Shown one piece after another: positions 1-6,472 of a DNA stretch of 12,259 nucleotides; position 1 is the stretch's first letter, and the number at the start of each line of letters is the position of its first letter. The stretch lies in contig JASEIE010000087.1 of the NCBI GenBank assembly GCA_030024065.1, positions 1-12,259 of the forward strand, given 5' to 3'. Origin of the DNA: Thermodesulfobacteriota bacterium. GTDB taxonomy: Bacteria; Desulfobacterota; BSN033; UBA1163. The notes under the pieces are model-generated. The model worked only from the letters and a program-made list of their open reading frames with translations, searched no databases and was not told where the DNA came from. The position numbers and the translations under genes are program-made.

Positions 1-1
1 G

Positions 2-133
2 ATGAAGGCCCTTGAATTGATGATCAAGGAGGATAAAGGAAGGATTGTCATTACAGAAAGAGATAAGATCATAGGGCTCATCACAAGAAATGGCATCGCC
101 CGATATGTGCAGATCAAAGGGAGCCCTAAATGA
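2..133 (+). CDS. CBS-domain protein, C-terminal end (5' truncated by window)
   Basis: Only the last 43 codons are in the window; the gene begins upstream of base 1 and ends at TGA 131-133. The translated end carries the pattern GRIVITERDKIIGLITRNGI, which is the closing beta-alpha unit of a CBS domain (a hydrophobic strand, 'GLIT', then a helix start). CBS pairs bind adenosine nucleotides and regulate attached enzymes or transporters. The terminal 'IARYVQIK' resembles the end of CBS-bearing site-2 proteases (M50) and of stand-alone CBS proteins, but too little is visible to choose. It runs toward the minus-strand NfeD-like gene, so the two are convergent. The family call is fairly secure; the full protein's role is unknown. 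Confidence 0.7.
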   Translation: MKALELMIKEDKGRIVITERDKIIGLITRNGIARYVQIKGSPK

Positions 134-195
134 ATGGTCTTAGGGTACCTGCGAAGGATGAAAATTGATTTTACCATTTACGTAGGGAGGTCTTC

Positions 196-210
196 CCTGC
201 CTACCGCAGG
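196..210. repeat. Short palindrome CCTGC-ctacc-GCAGG
   Basis: A 5-bp perfect inverted repeat with a 5-nt loop lies in the 119-base gap between the CBS gene and the convergent NfeD-like gene. Adjacent bases extend the symmetry (TGCC 198-201 with GGCA 209-212). Short palindromes of this type are often dispersed intergenic repeats, but a second copy is not visible in the window. Apart from this and the hairpin at 232-251, I see nothing in 134-252. Confidence 0.35.
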
Positions 211-231
211 CAAGTGTGACCATCCTTCTAA

Positions 232-251
232 GGAGCCCACAGAGGGGCTCC
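232..251. terminator. Inverted repeat between convergent genes, possible bidirectional terminator
   Basis: GGAGCCC (232-238) and GGGCTCC (245-251) form a perfect 7-bp stem with the 6-nt loop ACAGAG. It sits two bases from the stop of the NfeD-like gene and about 100 bases after the CBS gene. No clear T-run follows on either strand, so intrinsic termination is only suggested by position and stem strength. Confidence 0.4.
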
Positions 252-252
252 C

Positions 253-684
253 CTACCCAGTCACTCCTGGACGGACGAGGAGAACAAGCCCACGAATTCC
301 TCGAACCGAGACAGCCTCTCCCTTTTCGATGGATGGACTATCTTCCATCGTTTCCGCCCGCCACAGCTCACCATGGACGCGAATATAGCCTGATGGCGCA
401 AATCGTTCCTCTACAAGGCCTTCATTGCCCACTAAAAAACGCAGGTCTTTTGAATGATTCCGTTCATAGGCGCGCCATACGAATGGGAAAAGGACGACAT
501 CTTTGACTATCCAGATCATCGGAGCCCCCCAGAAGAACCATTTGGGGAGATCCACCTAGTGTCGAACCAGAATTAGAATCAGGACCAATAGAACAAAGCC
601 AGGAATTTGAAACAGGACATACCTTAGTACAATCCGCCACTTTGTTTTTAACATACGGAATTCTTTACAGAGGTATTCTGCCAT
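253..684 (-). pseudogene. NfeD-like small membrane protein, interrupted by an in-frame TAG
   Basis: Read from ATG 684, the frame gives 42 residues, an amber codon at 558-556, then 100 more residues to TAG 255-253. The first part contains a hydrophobic helix (about residues 27-41, IPGFVLLVLILILV). After the amber comes a second membrane segment (about 48-67, KWFFWGAPMIWIVKDVVLF), then an OB-fold-like NfeD C-terminal domain with GNEGLVEERFAPSGYIRVHG, GELWRA and a final V.G..LLVRP strand. Two short helices followed by this domain is the usual layout of small NfeD proteins, which partner SPFH/stomatin-like proteins at membranes. Because both halves share one frame and join without gap (…LVRH-stop-VDLP…), a TGG (Trp) to TAG change is the simplest explanation. 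A GTG at 555-553 directly after the TAG could restart the distal half. An internal ATG at 654 is an alternative start. The 5' end overlaps the HAD gene by 20 bases. Family certain for the OB domain; functional state unknown. Confidence 0.65.
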
Positions 685-1321
685 ATTCAATCAGTTTTGC
701 GTCTAACTCCTCTTTCAGTTGGGAAGCAGAAATAAAATGGATTCCCTCCATCCCTAAAGAGGCTGCCACCTCGACATGTTGTTTCATGTCGTCGATAAAA
801 AGGATCTTTTCCGGTTCGACCGAAGCCCATTCGATCGCCTTTTGAAAGATTTCTAAAGCCGGTTTTTAAAATCCCACCTCATGAGATAGAATCCATTTAT
901 CAAAGATCCGAACAATGGGAAATTTCGAGAGGATGTAATCGAAATGTAAGGGATTGGTGTTGGAAAGGAGGCCGAGCTTCTTCTTCCCTCTCAATGAGCG
1001 GATGATTTCAGAGACCTCCAGGTTTTCCCAGAAGATGTCATTCCAGATGGGAGTAAACTCATCAAGGGAGAGGGGGAGGCAAAAGCGTTCTTTGAGAGAT
1101 TGAAAAAACTGAAGAGAGGATATCTTTCCGGTTTCGTAAAGATTGACCGCACCGTTTTGGAAGTCAAAGAGGTGGGAGAATATTTTTGAGGGATCTCTGA
1201 GTTCTTCTTTGAGGGAGAACAAAGAGAGTTTCTCCGCAATCTGATAGTGGTTGAAAGGGAGGATGACATTGCCCAGATCGAAGAGGATGACTTTAATGGG
1301 TGATGAGGGAATAGAGGACAT
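665..1321 (-). pseudogene. HAD-superfamily (subfamily IA) hydrolase, interrupted by an in-frame TAA
   Basis: From ATG 1321 the frame runs 151 codons to TAA 868-866, then continues open for 66 more to TAA 667-665. The total is 218 residues, a normal HAD-IA length. Motif I is VILFDLGNVI with the nucleophile Asp15; the second acidic residue is replaced by Gly, as in YihX-type phosphatases. Motif II is LGLLSNTN (Ser120). The stop falls inside SHEVGF-stop-KP, exactly before the motif III Lys. Motif IV (ILFIDD, Asp177/Asp178) and the typical LGMEGIHF strand lie beyond it. A product ending at residue 151 would lack motifs III and IV and should be inactive. The family hydrolyses phosphate monoesters, substrate unknown. 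The end overlaps the NfeD-like gene start, suggesting a former coupled pair. No clear ribosome binding site precedes ATG 1321. Confidence 0.75.
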
Positions 1322-1352
1322 TTAGTTTAAATAAATTGATAATCCCTCCCAT

Positions 1353-1402
1353 CCTCCCTTTTATAAAGGGAGGGGTAAATTAATTCCCCTTTTATAAAGG
1401 GG
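1353..1402. repeat. Tandem pair of palindromic repeats in the hemD-HAD gap
   Basis: Two related hairpins lie side by side: CCTCCCTT-ttata-AAGGGAGG (1353-1373) and CCCCTT-ttata-AAGGGG (1386-1402). They share the core CCTTTTATAAAGGG. The G-rich sequence after the second (ATCGAGGGGGGATT) runs into the hemD stop codon at 1416-1418. On the minus strand the whole reads as C-rich, then AT, then G-rich. The pattern is typical of dispersed intergenic palindromes and could also act as a processing or termination site after hemD. Confidence 0.65.
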
Positions 1403-1415
1403 GATCGAGGGGGGA

Positions 1416-2261
1416 TTATTCTAATGAATTGTTTGAAAAATAATCAGCGATGGCACGGGTCAAAGCCGGTATCGTATACTCCTTGGGTTGAATGTGGACC
1501 CTCATTCCCCATGTTTTCGCCGTCCGTGCAGTTACCGGTCCAATACAGGCAATGGCAACGCCTTTCAACATTTTTTTCAAGTCCTCTTTCTTGAGGAGTT
1601 GAGCAAGGTGATTCACCGTAGAAGAGGAGGTAAAGGTGATCACATCCACATTCTTTTCTTCCAGGAGTTTCCTCAATCGCTTTGCCCCTCCTTTTGGTTT
1701 GATCGTTCGATAAGCCTCAACGATGTCCACTTGCATTCCCATCTTTATCAACCCTTTTGGCAGGACATCCCGCGCCTTTTGGGCCCGGGCAAGAAGGATT
1801 CGTTTTCCTTCAACACCCATCTTTTTAAATTCGTCGAGGATGGCTTCCGCTATAAACTCTTTCGGGATAGAGTCGACCCGAATCCCCTTCTTCTTCAGTT
1901 GTTCGGCTGTGGCAGGTCCGATGGCACATGTCTTTATCCCGGAGGGAAAACGCCGGGTTTTTCCTTTCTCTTTCAATCTCTGGAGGAAGAAATCGACCCC
2001 ATTGGCGCTGGTAAAGATGATCCAGTCATAAGATATGAGCCGGTCGACGGCCTGATCGAGCGCTTTCCAGCTGGAAGGAGGGACAATCTCAATGGTTGGA
2101 AATTCGACGACCTCTGCACCGAGTTTCTTGAGTCGGGCAGTAAATTCTCTCGACTGTTCTCGGGCACGGGTGATGAGGATCTTTTTCCCCCTCACCCCAC
2201 CCTCTCCCCTATGGGGAGAGGGAAAGGGTGAGGGGGATTTATGCTTATTTTTTATTTTCAT
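1416..2261 (-). CDS. hemD: Uroporphyrinogen-III synthase
   Basis: Converts hydroxymethylbilane into uroporphyrinogen III, the branch point to heme, siroheme and corrinoids; cytoplasmic. The 281-residue product has the two-lobed HemD layout. Lobe one opens with KKILITRAREQSREF and carries YDWIIFTSANGVDFF. Lobe two has GKRILLARAQKARDVLP, VDVITFTSSSTVNHL and the conserved CIGPVTARTAKTWG. It is a stand-alone HemD with no fused CobA methyltransferase domain. ATG 2261 overlaps the hemC stop by 4 bases (ATGA), which favours this start and translational coupling. The first 25 residues are odd: residues 9-25 (SPSPFPSPHRGEGGVRG) are encoded by a palindromic repeat, and family homology begins only at about residue 25. 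An in-frame GTG at 2195 just after a repeat-derived GGGGAGAGGG is an alternative start. The stop codon abuts another repeat. Confidence 0.93.
   Translation of the reverse strand: MKIKNKHKSPSPFPSPHRGEGGVRGKKILITRAREQSREFTARLKKLGAEVVEFPTIEIVPPSSWKALDQAVDRLISYDWIIFTSANGVDFFLQRLKEKGKTRRFPSGIKTCAIGPATAEQLKKKGIRVDSIPKEFIAEAILDEFKKMGVEGKRILLARAQKARDVLPKGLIKMGMQVDIVEAYRTIKPKGGAKRLRKLLEEKNVDVITFTSSSTVNHLAQLLKKEDLKKMLKGVAIACIGPVTARTAKTWGMRVHIQPKEYTIPALTRAIADYFSNNSLE
2187..2236. repeat. Palindromic repeat inside the 5' coding end of hemD
   Basis: Outer arms CCCCCTCACCC (2187-2197) and GGGTGAGGGGG (2226-2236) and inner arms CCCTCTCCCC (2200-2209) and GGGGAGAGGG (2213-2222) form a near-perfect 50-bp palindrome with the 3-nt centre TAT. 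A partial relative with the same CCCTCACCCC…CCCTCTCCC order lies at 5591-5625. The element is read through in frame as Pro/Ser- then Gly/Arg-rich residues of HemD. Confidence 0.8.
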
Positions 2262-3208
2262 GTTTGAGTAATCAGATTTGATCTCTTATAAACCTTCTCC
2301 AGGATTTCCCCCGCTCCTTTTTTCAAAAGAATTTCTGCCAGCTCGACTCCCCAAGACTCTGCTTTTTCTATTGGGCCCTCCACATGGTGTCTGATAAGAC
2401 GTTTTCCATCGATTGTCCCGACGAGGCCATCGATATGAAGGTTCAAACCAACGATCCGGCCAAAGGCGGCAATGGGAACCTGGCAGCCTCCTTCCAGCCT
2501 TTTTAGAAATGCCCTCTCCGCTGAAACGGCAACCGATGAATCCGGGTCATTGAGAAACCGGATCTTCTCTTCAACCTCTTCATCACCCTTCCTGGTCTCG
2601 ATTCCCAAAGCTCCCTGTCCGATGGCCGGGAGGGAAATATCGGTCGGAAGGATCTCCGTGATCTTCTCATCAAGCCCAAGTCTTTTCAGCCCGGCGCAGG
2701 CAAGGACAATTCCATCGAGGCCCAATGTCTTTAACTTCTTCAGACGTGTGTCCAAGTTTCCCCTGAGAGGGATCAATTGAAGATCGTCCCTGAAATGGAG
2801 CAGTTGGGCCTGGCGCCTCAGACTGCTCGTTCCGATCTTTGCTCCCTGAAGCAGGTCTTTTAAAGAGATTCCTTCCCTGGAGATGAAGGCATCGCGGGGG
2901 TCTTCTCTCTTTGTGATGGCGGAGAGATGGAGGCCTTCTGGAAATTCCGTGGGGACATCCTTGATGCTGTGGACGGCGAGATCGATTCTCTTCTCCAGAA
3001 GGGCTTCCTCAATCTCCTTGACAAAGAGGCCCTTTCCTCCGATCTTTGCAAGCGGAGCATCCTGAATCTTATCGCCCGTGGTTTTAATTTTGACCAGAGC
3101 CACTCTGAGACGGGAGTGGGCCTGTTCTAATTTCTCCTTTACCCAGTTGGCCTGAAAGAGGGCGAGCTGGCTTCCCCGGGTTCCGATTCTCAGTTCGCGC
3201 AGGGTCAT
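2258..3208 (-). CDS. hemC: Hydroxymethylbilane synthase (porphobilinogen deaminase)
   Basis: Polymerises four porphobilinogens into hydroxymethylbilane, feeding HemD; cytoplasmic. The 316-residue product opens with LRIGTRGSQLALFQANWV. It carries IGGKGLFVKEIEEALL, AVHSIKDVPTEFP (catalytic Asp84), IGTSSLRRQAQL, LRGNLDTRLKKL and LPAIGQGALGIE. The cofactor loop EGGCQVPIAAFG has Cys242, the residue that holds the dipyrromethane primer. Asp84 and Cys242 fall at the same numbers as in the E. coli enzyme, which supports ATG 3208 over an upstream codon at 3241. ATG 3208 overlaps the galT stop (ATGA), and a GAGGGG lies upstream at usable spacing. The 3' end overlaps hemD in the same way, so galT, hemC and hemD look translationally coupled. 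Confidence 0.95.
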   Translation of the reverse strand: MTLRELRIGTRGSQLALFQANWVKEKLEQAHSRLRVALVKIKTTGDKIQDAPLAKIGGKGLFVKEIEEALLEKRIDLAVHSIKDVPTEFPEGLHLSAITKREDPRDAFISREGISLKDLLQGAKIGTSSLRRQAQLLHFRDDLQLIPLRGNLDTRLKKLKTLGLDGIVLACAGLKRLGLDEKITEILPTDISLPAIGQGALGIETRKGDEEVEEKIRFLNDPDSSVAVSAERAFLKRLEGGCQVPIAAFGRIVGLNLHIDGLVGTIDGKRLIRHHVEGPIEKAESWGVELAEILLKKGAGEILEKVYKRSNLITQT

Positions 3209-4203
3209 TGGATCGCGACCCCTCTCAGGAATTCTGCGCACTGTTCCGGCAGGGTGGCATTGATGTAGATCCCTGTCCCGATCTCGAATCCGGCAGGTGT
3301 GGTCAGTTTGGGAACGATGACAGCATACCAGTGGTGGTATTTGACATCGCTATCCTCTGTGGGAGCGGAGCGGATAATATAGTTGTAATCAGGATCGTTC
3401 AATCCGACAGAGAGCCTCTTGAGAGTATCCTGAAGCACGGAGGCAAAATCCGGCAGTTCCTCATCTGATGTCGTGACAAAGGAGGAACGGTGCACTTTTG
3501 GATAGATCCGGGTTTCAAAAGGAGAACGGGAGGCAAAAGGGCAGATGACCAGAAAGTATGCCGTTTCTTTTATCACCCGAACCTGTTGCCGGGTCTCTTC
3601 CTCCATCATTCCACAATAAATGCAGTTTCCGAAGGTATCGCAGGCGAGTTGGGATTGATAAAGGGGATCTCGCACATGAGGTGGGACGATTGGGGTGGCA
3701 ATGATTTGAGAATGAGGATGTTCAAGGGAGGTTCCCGCCTTTTCGCCATAGTTTCGAAAGATGGTGATGAGCTCAAGTTGTTCAACCTTTGAAAGGGCTG
3801 CGCATCGCTCCCTGTAAGCGATGACGGTATTCTTCATTTCTTCCACACCCATGGTGGCAATCGTGCGGTTATGGAAAGGGGTTTCGATGATCACCTCGGC
3901 TATTCCATATCCATCTGCCTTGAGGAATCGGCCTTCCCGTTTTCGTTCCGTAGTCAGGTGGCTTTGAAGGGCGGCGAATTTATTCGGCACGACCCGCAAG
4001 GACCAACCCCCATCCTTTTCAATGGTAAAAAGGGATGGAGGCGTCATCGTCTCATTGCCTGGGCAGAAAGGACAATCCTCCTTATAAGGAGGAAGGAGGT
4101 TTTTCTTCTCTTTTTTCTGGAGGAATTGATCTGGCCTTTTTGCCCTCTCCGTCGCAATAATCACCCATTCCTTTGAGACCATGTTCTGTCTGAATTCCGG
4201 CAT
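3205..4203 (-). CDS. galT: Galactose-1-phosphate uridylyltransferase (HIT superfamily)
   Basis: Family reaction: exchange of UMP between UDP-glucose and galactose-1-phosphate (Leloir pathway), cytoplasmic. The 332-residue product begins PEFRQNMVSKEWVIIATERA, has a CPFCPGNE pair (Cys44/Cys47, likely metal ligands), WSLRVVPNKF, EVIIETPFHN, and the active-site triad GTSLEHPHSQIIATP with nucleophilic His164 in HPH-x-Q. A second CxxC (CIYC, 194-197) follows. The C-terminal half retains PFEtRIYPK-like and YHWY elements. It starts one base after the hemA stop (TGAGATG) with GGGGAGGA just upstream, and its stop overlaps hemC. A sugar-nucleotide enzyme inside a heme operon is unexpected; no other Leloir gene is nearby. 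Related uridylyl- or adenylyltransferases share the HPHxQ motif, so the exact sugar-phosphate is not certain. Confidence 0.88.
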   Translation of the reverse strand: MPEFRQNMVSKEWVIIATERAKRPDQFLQKKEKKNLLPPYKEDCPFCPGNETMTPPSLFTIEKDGGWSLRVVPNKFAALQSHLTTERKREGRFLKADGYGIAEVIIETPFHNRTIATMGVEEMKNTVIAYRERCAALSKVEQLELITIFRNYGEKAGTSLEHPHSQIIATPIVPPHVRDPLYQSQLACDTFGNCIYCGMMEEETRQQVRVIKETAYFLVICPFASRSPFETRIYPKVHRSSFVTTSDEELPDFASVLQDTLKRLSVGLNDPDYNYIIRSAPTEDSDVKYHHWYAVIVPKLTTPAGFEIGTGIYINATLPEQCAEFLRGVAIQ

Positions 4204-4204
4204 C

Positions 4205-5512
4205 TCAATCCTCCCCTTCTTTCTCCTGATTCAACTCTTCCACGGACGGGTCCGGAAGTTGAAAGAGAGTTCTAATGGTATCGATATAAAAGTCTGCCAT
4301 CACCTCTTCATCTTTCTGTTTGAGTCGTGTGAGGGGATCGTGAAGAATTTTATTGATGATGGCAGAAGTCAGGGCCTCTAAGGATTGTCTTTCATTTTCT
4401 GAAAGATGTGGATGGAGGGAAAACATTTTTTCCAACTCTTTGCTTCGAATCTCTTCAAATTTTTTCATTATGGCGATAATGGTGGGGGTGACTTCCAGAG
4501 ATTGATACCACTGGACAAACTTAACCACTTCATCCTGGACAATGGCCTCTGCTTTTTGGGCTTCCTTCTCACGATCTTTAATATTTTCATTGGCGACTTT
4601 CCGGAGATCATCGATATTATAGAGGTAGACATTCTCAATATCACCGACTCTGGGCTCAATATCTCGAGGGTCAGCAATGTCGATAAAGAAGATGGGTTTC
4701 TGTTTTCGATCCTTTATCACCTTTGCGATCTGGTCATGCCCGACAATGTACTGAGATGAATTCGTCGCACTGATGACGATGTCTGCTTTTTTCAGGCCCG
4801 AAGCCATTTCTTCAAAACGGATGGCTTCTCCCCTGAATTCCTGAGCGAGCGTTATCGCCCGTTCATAGGTACGGTTCGTCACCAGGATCTTTTCCGCACC
4901 TCCCGAGACGAGGTGTCGGGCTGCCAGTTCACACATCTCTCCCGCACCGATCAGTAACACCGTTCTTTTCTCAAGGGCCCCGAAGATTTTTTCAGCTAAC
5001 TCGACGGCCACCGAGCTGACCGATACAGCGCTATTGCTAATCTTTGTTTCGGTTCTCACTCTTTTTGCCACATGGAAGGCTCGGTGGAGAAGTCGATGGA
5101 GGATGACACCCGAGGACTTTGACTCTGTGGCTATATTATAGGCGGACTTGATCTGGCCTAAAATCTGGGGTTCACCAACGACCATTGAATCGAGGCTGGA
5201 GGCAACCCGGAAGATGTGCCTCACTGCTTCCTCTCCAATGAGAAGATAGAGATTCTTTTCAAATTCTTTTAAGGGAAGATGGTGGTATTGGGAAATAAAG
5301 TTTTTCAGATCGAAGATGGCTTTTTCTGTTTCTCTGGAGGCTGCATAGATCTCTACCCGGTTACAGGTGGAGAGGATCATATTCTCCTTCACCGAAGGAA
5401 AAGATTTAGCTTGGACGAGAGCCTTCTCCATTTCCGATTCCTGGAAGGCCAATCGTTCCCGAATCTCAATGGGGGTTGTCTTGTGATTCAATCCGATGAC
5501 AATAAGTTCCAT
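4205..5512 (-). CDS. hemA: Glutamyl-tRNA reductase
   Basis: First committed step of C5-pathway tetrapyrrole synthesis: NADPH-dependent reduction of glutamyl-tRNA(Glu) to glutamate-1-semialdehyde. The 435-residue product starts MELIVIGLNHKTTPIEIRER. The catalytic Cys50 lies in STCNRVEIYA, the same position as in E. coli. The substrate domain has HIFRVASSLDSMVVGEPQIL. The NADPH domain has VLLIGAGEMCELAARHLVSGG and VTNRTYERA, and a helical dimerisation tail ends in PDPSVEELNQEKEGED. ATG 5512 fits the family N-terminus but has no good ribosome binding site. A TTG at 5533, seven codons upstream in frame, lies after GGGGAGAATTA, where the G-rich part comes from a repeat, and could be the actual start. 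galT follows after one base. CcsB lies upstream, as in many operons of this type. Confidence 0.95.
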   Translation of the reverse strand: MELIVIGLNHKTTPIEIRERLAFQESEMEKALVQAKSFPSVKENMILSTCNRVEIYAASRETEKAIFDLKNFISQYHHLPLKEFEKNLYLLIGEEAVRHIFRVASSLDSMVVGEPQILGQIKSAYNIATESKSSGVILHRLLHRAFHVAKRVRTETKISNSAVSVSSVAVELAEKIFGALEKRTVLLIGAGEMCELAARHLVSGGAEKILVTNRTYERAITLAQEFRGEAIRFEEMASGLKKADIVISATNSSQYIVGHDQIAKVIKDRKQKPIFFIDIADPRDIEPRVGDIENVYLYNIDDLRKVANENIKDREKEAQKAEAIVQDEVVKFVQWYQSLEVTPTIIAIMKKFEEIRSKELEKMFSLHPHLSENERQSLEALTSAIINKILHDPLTRLKQKDEEVMADFYIDTIRTLFQLPDPSVEELNQEKEGED

Positions 5513-5540
5513 ATTTATGTATAAGACAATCAATAATTCT

Positions 5541-5561
5541 CCCCTCCCCCGGCGGGAGGGG
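5541..5561. repeat. Palindromic repeat between ccsB and hemA (first unit)
   Basis: CCCCTCCC (5541-5548) and GGGAGGGG (5554-5561) form a perfect 8-bp stem with loop CCGGC, followed by ATGAAGGGGAGGGGG. It lies 29 bases upstream of hemA ATG 5512. On the minus strand its G-rich arm supplies a Shine-Dalgarno-like sequence for the possible TTG start at 5533. Confidence 0.7.
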
Positions 5562-5590
5562 ATGAAGGGGAGGGGGATAAGATATATCCA

Positions 5591-5625
5591 CCCTCACCCC
5601 AACCCTCTCCCGTCAAGGGAGAGGG
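5591..5625. repeat. Palindromic repeat between ccsB and hemA (second unit)
   Basis: CCCTCTCCC (5603-5611) and GGGAGAGGG (5617-5625) pair with loop GTCAA, preceded by CCCTCACCCC (5591-5600). The inner stem and the left outer arm match the repeat inside hemD at 2187-2236; the right outer arm (GGGTGAGGG) is missing, so this is a truncated copy. It lies 16 bases downstream of the ccsB stop. Confidence 0.7.
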
Positions 5626-5640
5626 AGAAATATTGATTCG

Positions 5641-6462
5641 TTACCAATTCGAATAGGCATGAAGTCCAGGGAGGAGCAGGTTGACACCTAAAAATGTGAA
5701 GAGGACAGCCATAAATCCGACAATGGCCATAATGGCTGCTTTCCGGCCTCTCCATCCTACGGTGAGGCGCTGGTGAAGCAGCGCCGCATAGAGAAACCAT
5801 GTGATCAGAGACCATGTCTCTTTGGGATCCCAACCCCAGTATCGACCCCAGGCATATTCCGCCCAGACAGCCCCTGTGATAATTCCAAGGGTCAATAATG
5901 GAAACCCAAAGGTTAAGGCCTGGTAGTTCAGATCATCCAAAACCTTCAGAGAAGGAAGCCTCTTTGCAATGGCTCCCATCTTTTTCGATTTGAGCTGCTT
6001 TTCCTGAATCAGATACATCACCCCGCAGCAGAAGGCTAGGGCGAAGATGGCATTACCCAGAAAGGCGAAGGTGACATGGAAGGGATGCCAGAAGCTCCTC
6101 AACACCGGAGCAAGGGGGAGGATTTCTTTGGGAAGGGCAAAGGCGAAGAGCATAAGGATGATGGCAATTGGAGTAAGGAAGGCGCCAAGGACCTTGATCT
6201 GGAATTTGAGGTTCGCCAACAGGAGCACCCCGATGATCAACCAGGCAAAAAATGAGAGGGATTCATGGAGATTGGTCACAGGGGTATAACCGGCCTCCAC
6301 ATACCGGGTCAGAATGGCAAGGGAATGGGAGGCGAAGCCAATGGAGACGAGGGTCAGTGCCAGTGTGGAGAGGACCTTCTTAAGAAAGGTGATATAGGAT
6401 AGATAGCCAAGAGCCGCCAAAAAATAAAAAAAGGTTGCAAATTTAAAGAAGTAGATGTTCAT
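5641..6462 (-). CDS. ccsB: Cytochrome c biogenesis protein CcsB (ResC/CcsA family)
   Basis: Membrane component of System II cytochrome c maturation: with ResB it carries heme across the membrane and joins it to CxxCH apocytochromes. The 273-residue product is strongly hydrophobic, with about eight membrane helices. The tryptophan-rich WWD signature WGRYWGWDPKETWSLITW is at residues 205-222. Candidate heme-ligand histidines flank it, including His66 (TNLHESLSFFAW), His126/His129 (FWHPFHV) and His268 near the end. It starts 10 bases after the radical SAM stop, with no clear ribosome binding site, and precedes hemA after 128 bases that hold two palindromes. Linkage to hemA matches a common arrangement in which heme supply and heme export are co-expressed. 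Naming of this subunit (CcsA or CcsB) varies. No ResB-like gene is in the window. Confidence 0.92.
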   Translation of the reverse strand: MNIYFFKFATFFYFLAALGYLSYITFLKKVLSTLALTLVSIGFASHSLAILTRYVEAGYTPVTNLHESLSFFAWLIIGVLLLANLKFQIKVLGAFLTPIAIILMLFAFALPKEILPLAPVLRSFWHPFHVTFAFLGNAIFALAFCCGVMYLIQEKQLKSKKMGAIAKRLPSLKVLDDLNYQALTFGFPLLTLGIITGAVWAEYAWGRYWGWDPKETWSLITWFLYAALLHQRLTVGWRGRKAAIMAIVGFMAVLFTFLGVNLLLPGLHAYSNW

Positions 6463-6472
6463 ATCGATTATT

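Noticed and set aside
134..506. Two overlapping plus-strand reading frames (134-388 and 216-506).
   Set aside because: They lie mostly antisense to the NfeD-like OB domain, are low-complexity and Pro/Arg/Ser-rich, and match no family pattern. The minus-strand protein explains the region.
1488..2231. A 247-codon plus-strand reading frame.
   Set aside because: It is fully antisense to hemD, whose conserved motifs are clear; the translated sequence shows no domain.
1353..2236. Repeats considered as a CRISPR array.
   Set aside because: The units are palindromic, few, unequal in spacing and partly within coding sequence; there are no regular spacers or cas genes.
3208..3241. An upstream hemC start at 3241.
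   Set aside because: It would overlap galT by 37 bases and add residues (RRIPERGRDP) unlike the family. ATG 3208 aligns Asp84 and Cys242 with the E. coli numbering.
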